64,000 bases of DNA from Tolypocladium sp. Sup5 PDA-1 (taxonomy: Eukaryota; Ascomycota; Sordariomycetes; Hypocreales; Ophiocordycipitaceae), in contig JPHH03000089.1 in NCBI GenBank assembly GCA_000750105.3, positions 27,505 through 91,504 on the forward strand, in the 5' to 3' direction. Positions within the stretch are counted from its first letter, which is position 1. The number at the start of each line of letters is the position of its first letter. The notes below the pieces were generated by a model. The model saw only the letters and a program-made list of their open reading frames with translations. It was not told where the DNA came from and made no database searches. Of the stretch, positions 43,641-54,516 are shown piece after piece. A program made the position numbers and the translations under genes.

Positions 43641-44859
43641 AACGGCCCGCTACTGCCTGATGGAGCTGGTGAACAAAAGCCCGTATGATCCGTAGCGTCT
43701 TCAGTCCGTTGTTGATAGGCAATGACTCCTGGGCCTGAAATTCCTCTGTGAATCTTCAACTGGCTAGCGTTCTTTCTGTGCACGAGAATTAATCGATATG
43801 TGACGGAGTCCGAATCATCTGAATTTGTGGTCTTCGCTCAGCAGCCAATAGACGGAGAAGGTGGTATCGCATAATATGCCGGATAACAAAGCCGCTGTAA
43901 TGCAGTAGATCCCCTGACCGTGCCATGTGAAACATCTTGTTCGAGGCCTGGGCGGAAGGCATAAAAGGAGTGTCTGGATCAGGATGGGCTACGTGCTTAC
44001 GGAGGCCTCGATGCTTGTACCGTGACTATGAGCGTTGGCTGCTGAACTGTTATGGACGACCAACACAGCCGGAACCCAGCTATCACGGACAGCGAAATGT
44101 ACGAAGTATAATGATGAGAAGCAACAGCGAGCATTCAAAGCCGCACCGGCAGCATTTTCCAGGCTTGGTTCCAGTGCCACTCGGTGTGGTACCACGGTCA
44201 GCGCATTCTTATCCCCACCTGCAAAAGTCCCGGCCTCGATCCTTCATGCGAAATTACAAGGAAGCGTGCTCCATCTAAAGGTCGAAAAGAGAACGTGATT
44301 TGTTGGTTCATGAAAAAATAAGTGACAAATAATGCATGTTGGCTCTATCATCAGCTGCACCTTTCGCCCGCCTTGACGTTTCGCGTTCGGCACTTGTCAC
44401 CGGGTGGTACGGACGAATGCAGCCACATCTGCTGTAGCTAGCAGCATAATTACGGCTGATACGGAAAAGCTGGACTGCGGCCCGTACCGTGCTATAGACG
44501 CTGATAATAAGAGTTGTCTGAACCAGAGTGTCGGGACTTTTAACCCCTCTTCTCGGGTGCCGCTTGGCCGCCGCCTTTCCCGCCGAATTCCTGGCCTTGG
44601 CCGTCAAGAACTATGCTGTGCTGTCTCTGTGTTCATTTTGACTAAGCTTGTACTGTCGGTCAGCTTTATCTGCTAGAGGAGTCTAGATGAGCTTCTTTCC
44701 CAGTCTTACCTCACAGTTCTCAGCTCAAATAAGCTGCCATACCCTATGTTAAGCGATTACCCTCGAGGCCATTAAGCATCAGAACAGGGCTCTTATATAT
44801 CCCAAAATTCTCCAGGCTTCCAAGTCAAAGCCATTGTCCTGATCCTCTCTTTAGGAGCC
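43641..44859. other. Intergenic
   Basis: About 1.2 kb. The segment around 44470-44495 (ACTGCGGCCCGTACCGTGCT) is nearly repeated at about 46690-46712 with two changes, on the same strand, suggesting a dispersed repeat. No gene was recognised. Confidence 0.4.
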
Positions 44860-45683
44860 ATGGTTCCCCAGCAGAAGATCGTTGTCATAGGTGGTGGCCC
44901 AGTTGGGGCCTTATCGGTTCTGTACGCAGCAAGAAGAGGATACGTGGTAGAGCTATACGAGCTCAGGGACGGTGTGTTCTGATCGGTATAGCTTCTGGCA
45001 TATTACTAAACCAACCTAGATCCGAAGCCAACCCTGAGGAGTTCTCCGAGTTCTTCGACAACGAATTTCCTGGTATTATTCCTAATCTCCTCTCGGCCGA
45101 AGAGGCCACTCGTCAATTCGTCGAGCACCAGAAGATTCCGCTTAAGTCTGTCAAATGTGGCGAGTTAGGCTACAAGGACGACGCTGTTCTCCTCGGCGAC
45201 AGCTCTCATACTATGACACCTTTCCATGCTATGGGTATGATCACAGGCCTCGAAGACGTACGGATCTTCTTCGAAGAGTTCCGTAACCCTGCCTTTGCTG
45301 CACTAGAAGAGATTCAGGGCAGTCAGAAGCCATTCTGCGCACCCGGTACAGTTCAAGCGTATACCGATTTCTGTCTTCCCGATGTGCACGCTACGGTGGA
45401 TCTGGCTGCTGAACACTACTATGAGCTGCGAATTGGTGGAAGATCGCCAGCGGCCAGGACGAAGAAAATAGTCGAGGCATTCCTTAGTCGCTGGGCTCCA
45501 TCGTGGGGCTGGACAACCTTGTACGCGAGGATCCAATTTGGACATGAGAGGTTCACTATTGTGAGAGAGAAGGAGGCACAGCAGAATAAGATCATCAAGA
45601 GGGTACTTACGGGTGCGGTGGGGCTCCCTGCGAGTGCGGCTCTTGCTGGATTTGTGACACTACTGCTGTTGCATGGGGAATGA
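44860..45683 (+). pseudogene. KMO: Kynurenine 3-monooxygenase with internal deletion
   Basis: Exon 1 (44860-44971) encodes the FAD-binding N-terminus KIVVIGGGPVGALSVLYAA and VELYELRD. A 48-nt intron with a TACTAAAC branch site follows, and exon 2 starts DPK, as KMO genes do. After about ten bases the sequence jumps, out of frame, to the C-terminal third: NPEEFSEFFDNEFPGIIPNL, LPL-like IPLKSVKCGEL, the second FAD motif LLGDSSHTMTPFHAMGM with GLEDVRIFFEEF, and a C-terminal membrane anchor ending at TGA 45681-45683. Roughly 240 residues of the hydroxylase core are missing, with the junction near 45030. KMO makes 3-hydroxykynurenine at the mitochondrial outer membrane; this copy cannot. A translation of the 3' part alone could start at 45213. 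Confidence 0.85.
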
Positions 45684-46824
45684 TCTGAATGTCACCATCA
45701 AGCTAGTGTTGTCCAGCTCAATATAAATCCGATGCAACCTCTCTCACTAACTCTCGAAAACCAGTCATCGCATCGAACAGTATCGCGTTGGCCAAACGGG
45801 CCAAACAAAAGTGGAATGCACACTCTAGCAGATGTAGCTGATAGTGGCGTTTATAGGCGTGGATTTCTGAACGTGACATCCCCCCCCCCCTCTCTCAGAT
45901 TAGGAGATTAGGAAGTTGCCGAGATGATCTGAAGAGTCTAGTGTTATAGCCGCTGGCCCGGTCTGCTTAGGCTGGTCTGTAACGGTGCTGCCGATAGCTA
46001 CTAATGGAGTCAGTAGCGCTGATCGCTTAGCTAACAGCGTTGAAAAACTTGGTTCCCGTGGCAGGACTCGAACTTGTAATCTCTTGAATTCGTGATCCTT
46101 CTTTGTAGTCGCGACTCGTGTGGAAGTTACAGGCGGGGACTACTTCCTCCTTCCGGGCTCATAACTATCAAACGATGAGCGATGCAATCTACATGTAAAG
46201 ACTCTTGAGTTCTAGCTAATTGAGACGGAAAAGTGATTCCTTTGATCTTGGGCCATTGGGGCCTGTGATGCATGACTAACCAGGTTCGCGATGCGGATAT
46301 AGCGTTGGGTGCGTGTTGGGGGCGTAGGGCCTCGAGATTGAGCTATTTGTAGCTTCAATGAGGCTTGATCCGTCAATGTGATGAATGCAGCGAGGTTTGA
46401 TCCCTGAATGCAATCACCGAGTCATCAATGTAATGTGGTGATGTGACAAACAGAGGGTGTTTTTCGTTCGGTTCCAAGTTCTCGCCGAGGCTAGTTACAT
46501 GGTGATGTAGTTAAGTAGCGTTGCCGGTATAGAGTTGTTGGAGCTTAAATAAGGTGTTTTCGTGTACGGACCACGGACTACGGAGTAGCTATTGCTTGGG
46601 CCGGTGCCTGGGCGATGACACAAGAGGGAGGGCGACCGGCGATTTTTTCCCTCCTTGCGGCTGTGTTGCAATAATTATACGTCCGAGTTGAACTGCGGCC
46701 CGTGCCATGCTACTCCGTACTCCATACGTCCGGTTGTTATCCACCGTCGCGTGGGCTGATATGCGTCAATGCCTAACAACCGCTAAAGGCGAACGGAAGC
46801 GGGGTGAACATTATTAATATATAT
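45684..46824. other. Intergenic, repeat-bearing
   Basis: The region contains an 11-C run (45880-45890), a tRNA-like trace at about 46052-46130, the second copy of the 22-bp repeat (46417-46438) that also occurs in the HET insertion, and clusters of ACTCCGTA/CGGAGTA half-palindromes at about 46570-46730. No gene was recognised. Confidence 0.45.
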
Positions 46825-46834
46825 ATCCTTCCGT

Positions 46835-47497
46835 GGGACCCAATAGAGCCACGGGTACCCGTGGCTGGAAGCTCCCACGGGACCCGTGGGGATTATGTAA
46901 GCGCCGCCGGCCACCACTGAAGCCAACCACTGAAGCCGACAACTAGACCGCTATAACTATCCATACTACATATAACTTAAGGTAGGTACTACTGCTGGGG
47001 GTATTGTATCTAACTTTTGAGACTACTAGCCTTGCTGGCCTTGCTGGCTTGCTAGATAGATTGAATGCAAGCCTACTACCTCTCTGACTTGCTGGCCTAT
47101 TGGCTTGCTGGCCTGGTAGCCTGCTGGATTGAATGTAAGCCTGCTGCCTCGCTGACTTACTGGCTTTGCTGGCTTGCTGGCCTTGCTGGCTTGCTGCTGG
47201 CCTTACTAGCCTGTCGACCTGCTGGCCTACTGGATTGAATGCAAGCCTACTACCTCTCTGACTTGCTGGCCTGTTGGCTTGCTGGCCTACTGGCCTTAAT
47301 TGCCCTTGCCTACCGTGGCTACTTACCTACGTGACACGCGTATTTGGGTGGTGGCTGCTAACGCTGAATTATAGCGGTCTAGTTGTCGGCTTTAGTGGTT
47401 GGCTTCAGTGGTGGCCGGCGGCGCTTACATAATCCCCACGGGTCCCGTGGGAGCTTACAGCCACGGGTACGGACTACCCGTGGCTGTATTGGGTCCC
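46835..47497. mobile_element. Mutator-like (MULE-type) MITE with long TIRs
   Basis: The 663-bp element is bounded by terminal inverted repeats of about 122 bp (46835-46956) and 129 bp (47369-47497). They begin GGGACCCAAT and match base for base except for a few substitutions and one 7-bp indel near 46855. It is flanked by a perfect 10-bp direct repeat ATCCTTCCGT (46825-46834 and 47498-47507). Ends of GGG...CCC, long TIRs and a 9-11 bp duplication are characteristic of Mutator-like elements. There is no transposase, so it is non-autonomous. The interior is filled by a minisatellite. It sits 15 bp 5' of an MFS start codon. Confidence 0.85.
47059..47295. repeat. Minisatellite inside the MITE
   Basis: Three diverged tandem units each begin GATTGAATG(C/T)AAGCCT (47059, 47127, 47233) and continue with degenerate GCTTGCTGGCC sub-repeats. 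Unit lengths are about 68, 106 and 63 bp, the middle unit being expanded by extra GCTGGC copies. It lies wholly between the two inverted repeats of the element. Confidence 0.8.
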
Positions 47498-47512
47498 ATC
47501 CTTCCGTCAATC

Positions 47513-49442
47513 ATGCACCCTAACCAACGGCTGAGTGACTTTTGCAAGCCACACCGCCTCACTATGGGCGACATGAACACCAAGAACCACATGCCGGGCT
47601 ATATCTCAAAAGACCCTGGCAGCAATGCAGCAAAGGCTCCTGGTCCGGCCAACATACAACTTCTGCCACTACAAGCTAGGCAAGCACGACCTGCCAGACC
47701 AGCGCCAGTTCAGAGCAATCACAGCATCAAGCATCAGGATAGCATTGCTGCCTATGCGCCTCAGCTGCCAGATACGCCACCAGACTCCTCGCCTGTCGTT
47801 ACCTTGGTAGCAGCCGAGGATGTGCCCTCGGTACCCGGACATGGGATTAGAGTATCGAAGGCCAAAGGTGTCACGGTAATTATGACACTTGCCGGCATTA
47901 GCTTTCTGAATACGATGGGCTCTGGCATTCTCATCGCCGCCTTGCCTCGTATATCCCAGGACGTGGGTCTCTCAGACGGACTGATCCTATGGCCGGCCGC
48001 CGTCTATGCTCTTGCAGCGGGATGTTTGCTACTCATATTTGGCGCAGCCGCAGATGCAATTGGGGCTAAATTGGTGTGGGTCGTCGGAAGCTTTCTCTAC
48101 GTCGTGTTCACTATTGCCATGGGACTGGCTAGGACTGGTATCCAGATCATTCTGGTTCGAACATTCCTGGGTGTTGCGATATCCATGTGCCTACCCACGG
48201 CTGTCAGTCTCATCACCAACACTTTTCCAAAAGGCACTTGGCGCAATACCGCATTTGCCATGAACGGCATGGGTCAGCCTCTGGGATATGCGTTAGGCTT
48301 GGTGCTAGGCGGCATCTTCACCGACACAATCGGTTGGAGATGGGCATACTACATGATGGCGATCGTTAACTTCTGTCTCTCAACGGCTTCGATCTGGTCA
48401 TTGCCCTCGGTGAAACCACAGTCGGAGAAGAAGTGGACTCGTCGCTTTGCCGAGGACATAGATTGGCTAGGAGCTGTGATTTTGAGTGTAGCTCTTGGTC
48501 TGTTGCTATTTGTCTTGGCTACAATTACGACATCTTACCGGAGTATTAGCAACGCTCAGAACATTGCTTTGCTGGTCATATCCCTTGCTCTCCTAACCGC
48601 TTTTCCTTTCTGGATGAATTACCAGACCAGAAACAGAAGGCCAGCACTTATTCCGAACAGTCTTTGGAACAAAGCTTCGTTCACTTCGATTTGCGTGTCG
48701 GTCTTCTTCTGTTGGGCGTCTCTGAATGGAATCGAATACTTCACTACTCTTTAGTAAGTCCTTCTATGCTCCTCCTACGAGACCGAGCGAAGCATAGCTA
48801 ACAAAGCACGAATAGCTTCCAGCAAGTGCAAGGTCTACCGGCCTTGCAGAGCTCTATCCGTTTCCTCCCTCATGTCATCATGGGCATTTGTGTCAACGCC
48901 GCCACAGCGTATCTCATTTCACGCGTCAAGATTCGGACGCTTGCCGTGGTCTCTGCTGTGATCACCATGATAGCACCACCTCTTATGGCGACCGTCAAGA
49001 TAGGCGAGAACTACTGGTACGCTCCGTTCTGGGCTTTGTTCCTGTCACCAGTAAACCCTGATGGTATGTCTTGCTACTCATTTTCTCTTGCTCACCGTCG
49101 CAACCCGTCTTCTATCATTATCGTTGAAAATCTGACATGTGTCTAGTTCTCTTCACGGTGTCCAACCTCGTCATCTCCGAAGCATTTCCAAGGGATACGC
49201 AATCGCTGGCAGGAGGTGTCTTCAGCGAGGTCTCACAGTTTGGTAATTCAGTTGGTCTCGCTGTCACTGCGGCCATTGCCGCATCTGTTACTGAGCACTC
49301 AGGCGTCCAAGACCATAGAGATGCATTGATGGAAGGCTTCCGAGCTGCCTTCTGGACTATCTTTGCTAGCACGGCGATTGTAGTTGTAATTTGTTTCTTT
49401 GGGTTGAAGAGAGGGGGCTTTGTTGGGAAGAAGGATGATTGA
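47513..49442 (+). CDS. MFS drug:H+ antiporter (DHA2-like efflux pump)
   Basis: Three exons, 47513-48753, 48816-49063 and 49147-49442; 594 aa from this start (577 aa from ATG 47564). After a hydrophilic Pro/Ala-rich N-terminus come the membrane spans: GVTVIMTLAGISFLNTMGSG, IFGAAADAIGAKLVWVVG (a motif A variant), LVRTFLGVAISMCLPTAVSL, and GYALGLVLGGIFTDTIGWRWAYY (motif C region, antiporter signature). Later helices end GLKRGGFVG. About 13-14 spans and this order fit the DHA2 family of toxin/drug exporters. The frame is open upstream to ATG 47399, but residues from there would be translated transposon TIR, so I start after the insertion. The MITE probably changed this gene's promoter. Confidence 0.87.
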
Positions 49443-50180
49443 GAGGACTGCGCTCGACATAGTAGCACTGAAGCTGTTGGCCTGGTTTGTTTGGACATCG
49501 ACTATAGGACCAAACTACCAATAAGCAGCACAACAGCACCATTTAATACGGGCTATTTACAAATATCCCGGCAGCGCCTGAGCAGCCTGAGCAGCCTCCC
49601 TGAGCCAGTGATTTGATCACAACACGGGTGGTGTCACTAGTATGTGTAGTGTTACTATACTCTATTTGCTCCTTTATGTCGGCTCAATGAAGCATTGATA
49701 GATCCTAGCAGCCCTGCTGGCATCCCTACCTACCCTAAGGCTTCGGCGTTCCAGCAGACTTTGGCGCCGATTCCGCCTTCTAGTGGCGGGGACTGGCGCC
49801 GTCAATGTGGATATATGATCTCGAGGTCATGCACAGAGACTCCATTTGACGTTAGTTCCGGATTGAACCGTGGGATTTCAATCGATACGAGAGAAGCAGC
49901 CACGAGTACTCGGCAAGGTGTGACTACTTTGTGCCCAGTTGCTTGTTTGTTGGTAACGCTTCTGTCATACTCCATGCCCCCCACGTTCCCCACACCCCCT
50001 CTGTTGCCGATGAAGCTTTCCCCCACCTAACCCACATTCAACATCATCACCATCGGGTTTTCCGATGCCCTTCAAGTCAACCCTTAATCCTCAACCTTTC
50101 AAACCCCATTCTCTACACCATCGCTACGCCAAATTCCTTACCCATCTCCTGACCGACCATCTCCTTTCCTGCATGCCATC
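49443..50180. other. Intergenic
   Basis: Pyrimidine-rich leader-like sequence just before 50181 (CTTTCCTGCATGCCATC). Nothing else was recognised. Confidence 0.45.
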
Positions 50181-52182
50181 ATGCCGTCCGACATACTCTT
50201 CCTGTCTCCCACGGTCGTCACCGGCGATGAAGGCGCGGAACCCTTCATCGCCGACGTCCTCGTCTCCGACGGCCTCATTGCCGAAATCGGGGCCCCGGGT
50301 TCTATAGAGGGTCGCTCGGCTCGACGCATCGACGCAAAGGGCCATTATCTCTCGCCAGGCTTCATCGACATGCACGCTCACTCCGATCTATACCTCCTCA
50401 CTCATCCGGACCACGAACCCAAGATTTCCCAGGGGTGCACTGTAAGTCCAGAGAACAAGCTCTACCTTCCGACCCAGTTGGCCCGTTGGCATTAACTTCC
50501 GATGCCCCATCCAGACCGAGGTCGTCGGCCAAGATGGCATATCCTATGCCCCAATCCGCAATCCACGCCAACTCCAGGCCATTCGGGACCAGATTGCGGG
50601 CTGGAACGGCAACCCGACAGATGAGGAGTGCCGAACAACCCACAAGGGCGTGGGCATGTTTGAATGGCAAACGGTGGGGGAGTACCTGGAGTGCTTAGAG
50701 CGGAACCGGACTGCGACGAATGTCGCCATGTTGGTGCCGCAGGGCAACTTGCGATTGCTTGCGTGTGGGCCATACGACACTCCCGCGACACCCAACGAGA
50801 TTCAAGATCAGGTGCAACTCTTGCGGGAGGCCATGGACCAAGGCGCAGTGGGAATGTCCAGGTGAATTCCGCCCCTCGTCCCCACGAGTCGAAGCCATTC
50901 TGACTCCGTTTCGCAGCGGCCTGACGTACACGCCTGGCATGTACGCCTCCACGTCTGAGCTCGCCATTCTCTGCAAGGCCCTGGCTGCCGAGTATCCTGG
51001 CGCATTCTACGCCCCTCATCACCGAAGCTATGGCTTCCGTGCCATCGAGAGTTATGCCGAGATGTTGGAACTAGGCCAGACCACAGGATGCCCCGTTCGT
51101 ACGTCGTCACCGTGCCCATCATTGTGACCCTTGTGTTCTTCTGATGGAAACCATCGCTGACGCATTCAGATCTCACACACGCCACACTCAACTTCTCCGA
51201 AAACAAAGGCAAAGCCCCAGTTCTGCTCTCCATGATCGACAAGACCCTTGCGCAAGGCGTAGACGTCACGCTTGATACCTACCCTTACCTTCCCGGATGC
51301 ACTACCCTCGCCGCCTTGTTGCCCAGCTGGGCATCTGCTGGCGGGCCATCCGAGACGCTGCAGCGATTGGAGGACGCAGAGACGAGAGAGAAGATACGGG
51401 TGGCCGTCGAGGTGACGGGGTGTGACGGTGGTCACGGGATACCAACCAACTGGGATGAGATTCAGGTGGGTGTTACCTTGCTCAATACGACTCTACTGTG
51501 TTTGCTCAACTAATCGTACCGTCGCACAGATTGGCTCCACGAGCGACCCGTCTCTGTTGTCCTACTCTGGCCGCCGAGTAGGCGAGGTTGCTCGCTCGCT
51601 CGACAAGCCGCCAATTGAAGTATTCTTCGACATCCTGCGAAAGGACCGACTCGCGACGAGCTGCCTCATGCACATCGGCAATGAAGAGAACGTGAGGCAG
51701 ATTATGCAGCATCGCGTCCATATGGGCGGTAGCGATGCGATCCTGCACGGAAAGACGCTTCATCCTCGAGCATACGGCACCTTTACTCGCTACCTGGGTT
51801 AGTTTCGATGACCTCTGCCACGGCATACGCCTCCGTTATCCATGCGCTAACTTTCCAAGGTCACTACTCTCGCGAACTGGCCATCTTCCCTCTGCCCGCC
51901 ATGGTCGCTCATCTCACCTCGCGGCCGGCCAAGCGTCTCTCCGTCTATCCCCACCGCGGCCGAATCGCCAAGGGTTCGGCGGCGGATCTTGTGCTGTTCG
52001 ACCCTGAAGCAATTCAGGATATGGCGACGTTTGAGGAACCAAAGCTACCAAGTCGGGGGATCAGGTTCGTTCTGGTGAACGGAGAGGTGGCACTCGATGA
52101 GGGCAAGATGACAGGCGCGAGGGGTGGGAAGACGTTGAGGAGGATGAAGGATGGCACAGTCGCGGCGAGAAGTCAGCAGTAG
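50181..52182 (+). CDS. N-acyl-D-amino-acid deacylase (amidohydrolase family)
   Basis: Six exons, 50181-50441, 50515-50861, 50917-51098, 51170-51465, 51530-51797 and 51860-52182; 558 aa. The amidohydrolase/D-aminoacylase pattern is complete. It has the metal-binding HxH as FIDMHAHSD, the bridging-ligand region QGCT-TEVVGQDGISYAP, VGMS-SGLTYTPGMYA, H residues in YAPHHRSYG and VHLTHATLNF, and the catalytic Asp in HMGGSDAILHGKTLHPR. It ends with GRIAKGSAADLVLFDPE. Such zinc enzymes hydrolyse N-acyl-D-amino acids or related N-acyl compounds. All five introns are 50-75 nt, GT-AG and phase-consistent. It lies next to a transporter gene, which could supply or export its substrate; that link is inferred. 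Confidence 0.92.
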
Positions 52183-52574
52183 CGAAGAACAATGTGAGAG
52201 GTAAACGAGATTGCGTGATGCTCTCTGACACGTACGTAAACTATGTTACTATATGAACAGGCCGTCAGGCTGCTTGGACAGACCCTGCCTTACCTCTTAC
52301 ACTGTGTCCCGCTACTCTCGGCCCTTGGTGTGTTCGTCTTGCCTCAACAAACTACTGAAATCCACAATGAAAATCAGGGTTCACCGGGACAATTTTGTTA
52401 ATCTGATAGCAGTCCCACGATACGGCCATTTAGGGCCTTCTTCAAAGCCAACCGTCGTTGGTGAAGTCTTCGATGAGGCAATGGGTTTGATACTTCATCC
52501 CTCCTCAGCGTCATCATTTTAAAGGTTTTGGGAGCCAATGACTCTCTCGAGGCGGGTTACTTACAAGCCATATA
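52183..52574. other. Intergenic, convergent 3' ends
   Basis: 3' flanks of the deacylase and the bZIP gene. Nothing was recognised. Confidence 0.45.
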
Positions 52575-53711
52575 TCAACAAAACATGACCTGTCCAGATG
52601 ACAACTCTCCACCCAGTGTGTGGTCCAAAAGCTCCTCAAACCCCTCTTCATTCAAGGCAGCACCATGCCTTCGGATACTGTCAGCAGGTGAGTGTATGCC
52701 CGTATCTTATGGACCTTACCGATGGCAGCTTGTGAGAGAGTGAGACCTCGCTATAATGTCATTAATCTTCTCTGGTGAGAGCAAATATGCCCGTGGATGA
52801 GCCTTTATCCTATCCCAGGCCTGGATAGGCGTGATGAGACCGTTGCCAAGGTCAAGTCTCGAGCTGAGCGCCAGCAGCCGCTCGGCGCTGGCGCCCTTCG
52901 GCATTGCAGCAAGCTGATTAACCTCGGGGGCGATGTTTCCAGGGATAGCGCAATATGCGAGTGGGGTGGGTACGCAAGAATCCGAAGCAGGAGAATCTTG
53001 GGATAAAGCTAAATCTCGACGCACATACTCCAAGCATGGTTTCTCGAGCCTGCGTACACTGTAAGGGAATTGGAGCAACCGCGGGTTTACGGTCCTTACC
53101 TCATGACAAATTCAAGGCCAAACTGAGGGCTTAGCATTGAATCTGTTGTATGTGGTGCATCTTGCAGGTTTGCAATATGTCCTGTTTCCTGCATATCTGT
53201 GGCGGAGCCTGCGTTCTGTCGACTGCCCCCGGAGGTCTTTTCAGAACTCTTGGCCTGGCTCCGCATATTCGCTTGATCTTTATCTGCAGTGGTTTCCTCG
53301 TACTCATATGGCGGCATAAATTGGTTCAGCTGTTCTTGAAGGGACCTGACAAGTGCCACGCAATCTGCATGCGCGAGTCTAAGTCGGCCAACTTCCGCTT
53401 CTAGGCCAAGAACGTACTGTTCTGTACGAACTCGATGAGTTCTTAGTCGCCGTCAGTGATATGCAAGTATATTTCTTCGCTTTCAGCCCTCACCTCTGAG
53501 AACGGCGAATCTGCTCTCGTCTTTGGACATAGGCTGTGGTCTGCGGGTCCGAGGCGGAATCATTTTGCTCCTGGTTAGCCGAGGCTGCTGGGGGTGGATC
53601 CGCTATTCCCTTTAGAAATGCAAAGTATTTGTCGCCAAGGGTGCGGCGGGCATGCTTCCAGAGTGTTTCCTGTCCCGCTGCCGTCGTCTGTGTTTCCTTC
53701 GGGCTGGACAT
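52575..53711 (-). CDS. bZIP transcription factor
   Basis: Four exons, 53711-53494, 53441-53100, 53049-52720 and 52677-52575; 330 aa. Exons 1 and 2 join inside the basic region to give YVQRREQIRRSQRTHRVRTE, followed by the leucine zipper YVLGLEAEVGRLRLAHADCV. The basic-region spacing fits fungal AP1/FCR3-like factors. Exon 3 supplies the C-terminal effector region of this fungal group (LEKPCLEYVRRDL, ERLLALSSRLDLGNGLITPIQAWDRI), and exon 4 gives the closing HRIRRHGAALNEEGFEELLD. The exon 2/3 junction has two in-frame acceptors: CTTACAG (41-nt intron) or GTACGCAG (50 nt); I chose the latter on intron length and match. It may regulate nearby genes, but no target site was sought. Confidence 0.83.
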
Positions 53712-54289
53712 CGTGGTTGAGCGAATGCTGTGCGGTGTGTGAGCCCCCGCAGCCGTTGTGCGGTCGCTTGGCCTGAAAACCCCTGCTCCACTAGCAAGCT
53801 GCTAACACAGGGACGAAAGAATTTTTACAGGGGAGAGTTGGCACGGATTGGGGAAGCATTGGAAAATAAGCGCTAGAGTAGTCCGTAGGAGAGAATCTCC
53901 CCGGATTGCACCTTCTGTGCTGAGAAAGCCTGGACCTCAAGAAGATCAATCCCACCGTCAACTCCAACGCTCTTCGATTCCAAGATGAGCTATACAAACG
54001 AGCAGGCCATGCCGCCCAGTGCATCTTGAGCTCGAAGGGTAGGCCATTGATTCTAAAAGACGCTCTACCTTACCATGTTGACGGACTTGCCCAACCCTCG
54101 GCCCACGGCAAGGCTCATTGCCGTGGGCGGTGAGGGTGTCAGCCTATCCGTAGCCACGGTGGTATCTTCTTGCAGGAGAACAAAGGATTCGGCGAATTGT
54201 GACACATAATCTAAATAGACAATGTGTATTTTTTTTTACTGACTTACACTTAATGTTCACGAATAGCTACGGCCTCAGTCGCACCAAGA
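53712..54289. other. Intergenic upstream of bZIP
   Basis: The promoter side of the bZIP gene, including a T-rich run near 54230. Nothing else was recognised. Confidence 0.4.
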
Positions 54290-54516
54290 ATGCTACCACA
54301 ACTGCTGGCAAGGGGAGGGTGGCTGGCCTGCCTGGCTCGGCAGCTACGAGACCTTGATTTAGGGACTGGCTCCGGCATCTGGGCTATTGAGATGGCTGGG
54401 CATTCATGTTTCTCCTATACGAGTTTGCATCGATCTGAGGAGTTCGTTTTAGAAATATCCTCACCTGCTTGTTCACGGCATTGACTTCAACTTGATACAG
54501 CCTCAATGGTAGGTGT
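54290..54516 (+). pseudogene. LaeA-like methyltransferase fragment
   Basis: Only two motifs remain. The SAM-binding motif I reads RDLDLGTGSGIWAIEMAG near 54347-54400. After about 75 bases of unrelated or intronic sequence comes HGIDFNLIQPQW (about 54475-54513), the acidic-loop/post-I motif of LaeA/UMTA-type fungal methyltransferases (normally VIGxDLSPIQPxW). No N-terminal part precedes them and nothing recognisable follows, so this is a short relic. Confidence 0.55.

Noticed and set aside
47399..47512. N-terminal extension of the MFS protein from ATG 47399
   Set aside because: These codons lie in the inverted repeat and target duplication of the inserted MITE, so they are not ancestral coding sequence; ATG 47513 or 47564 is preferred.
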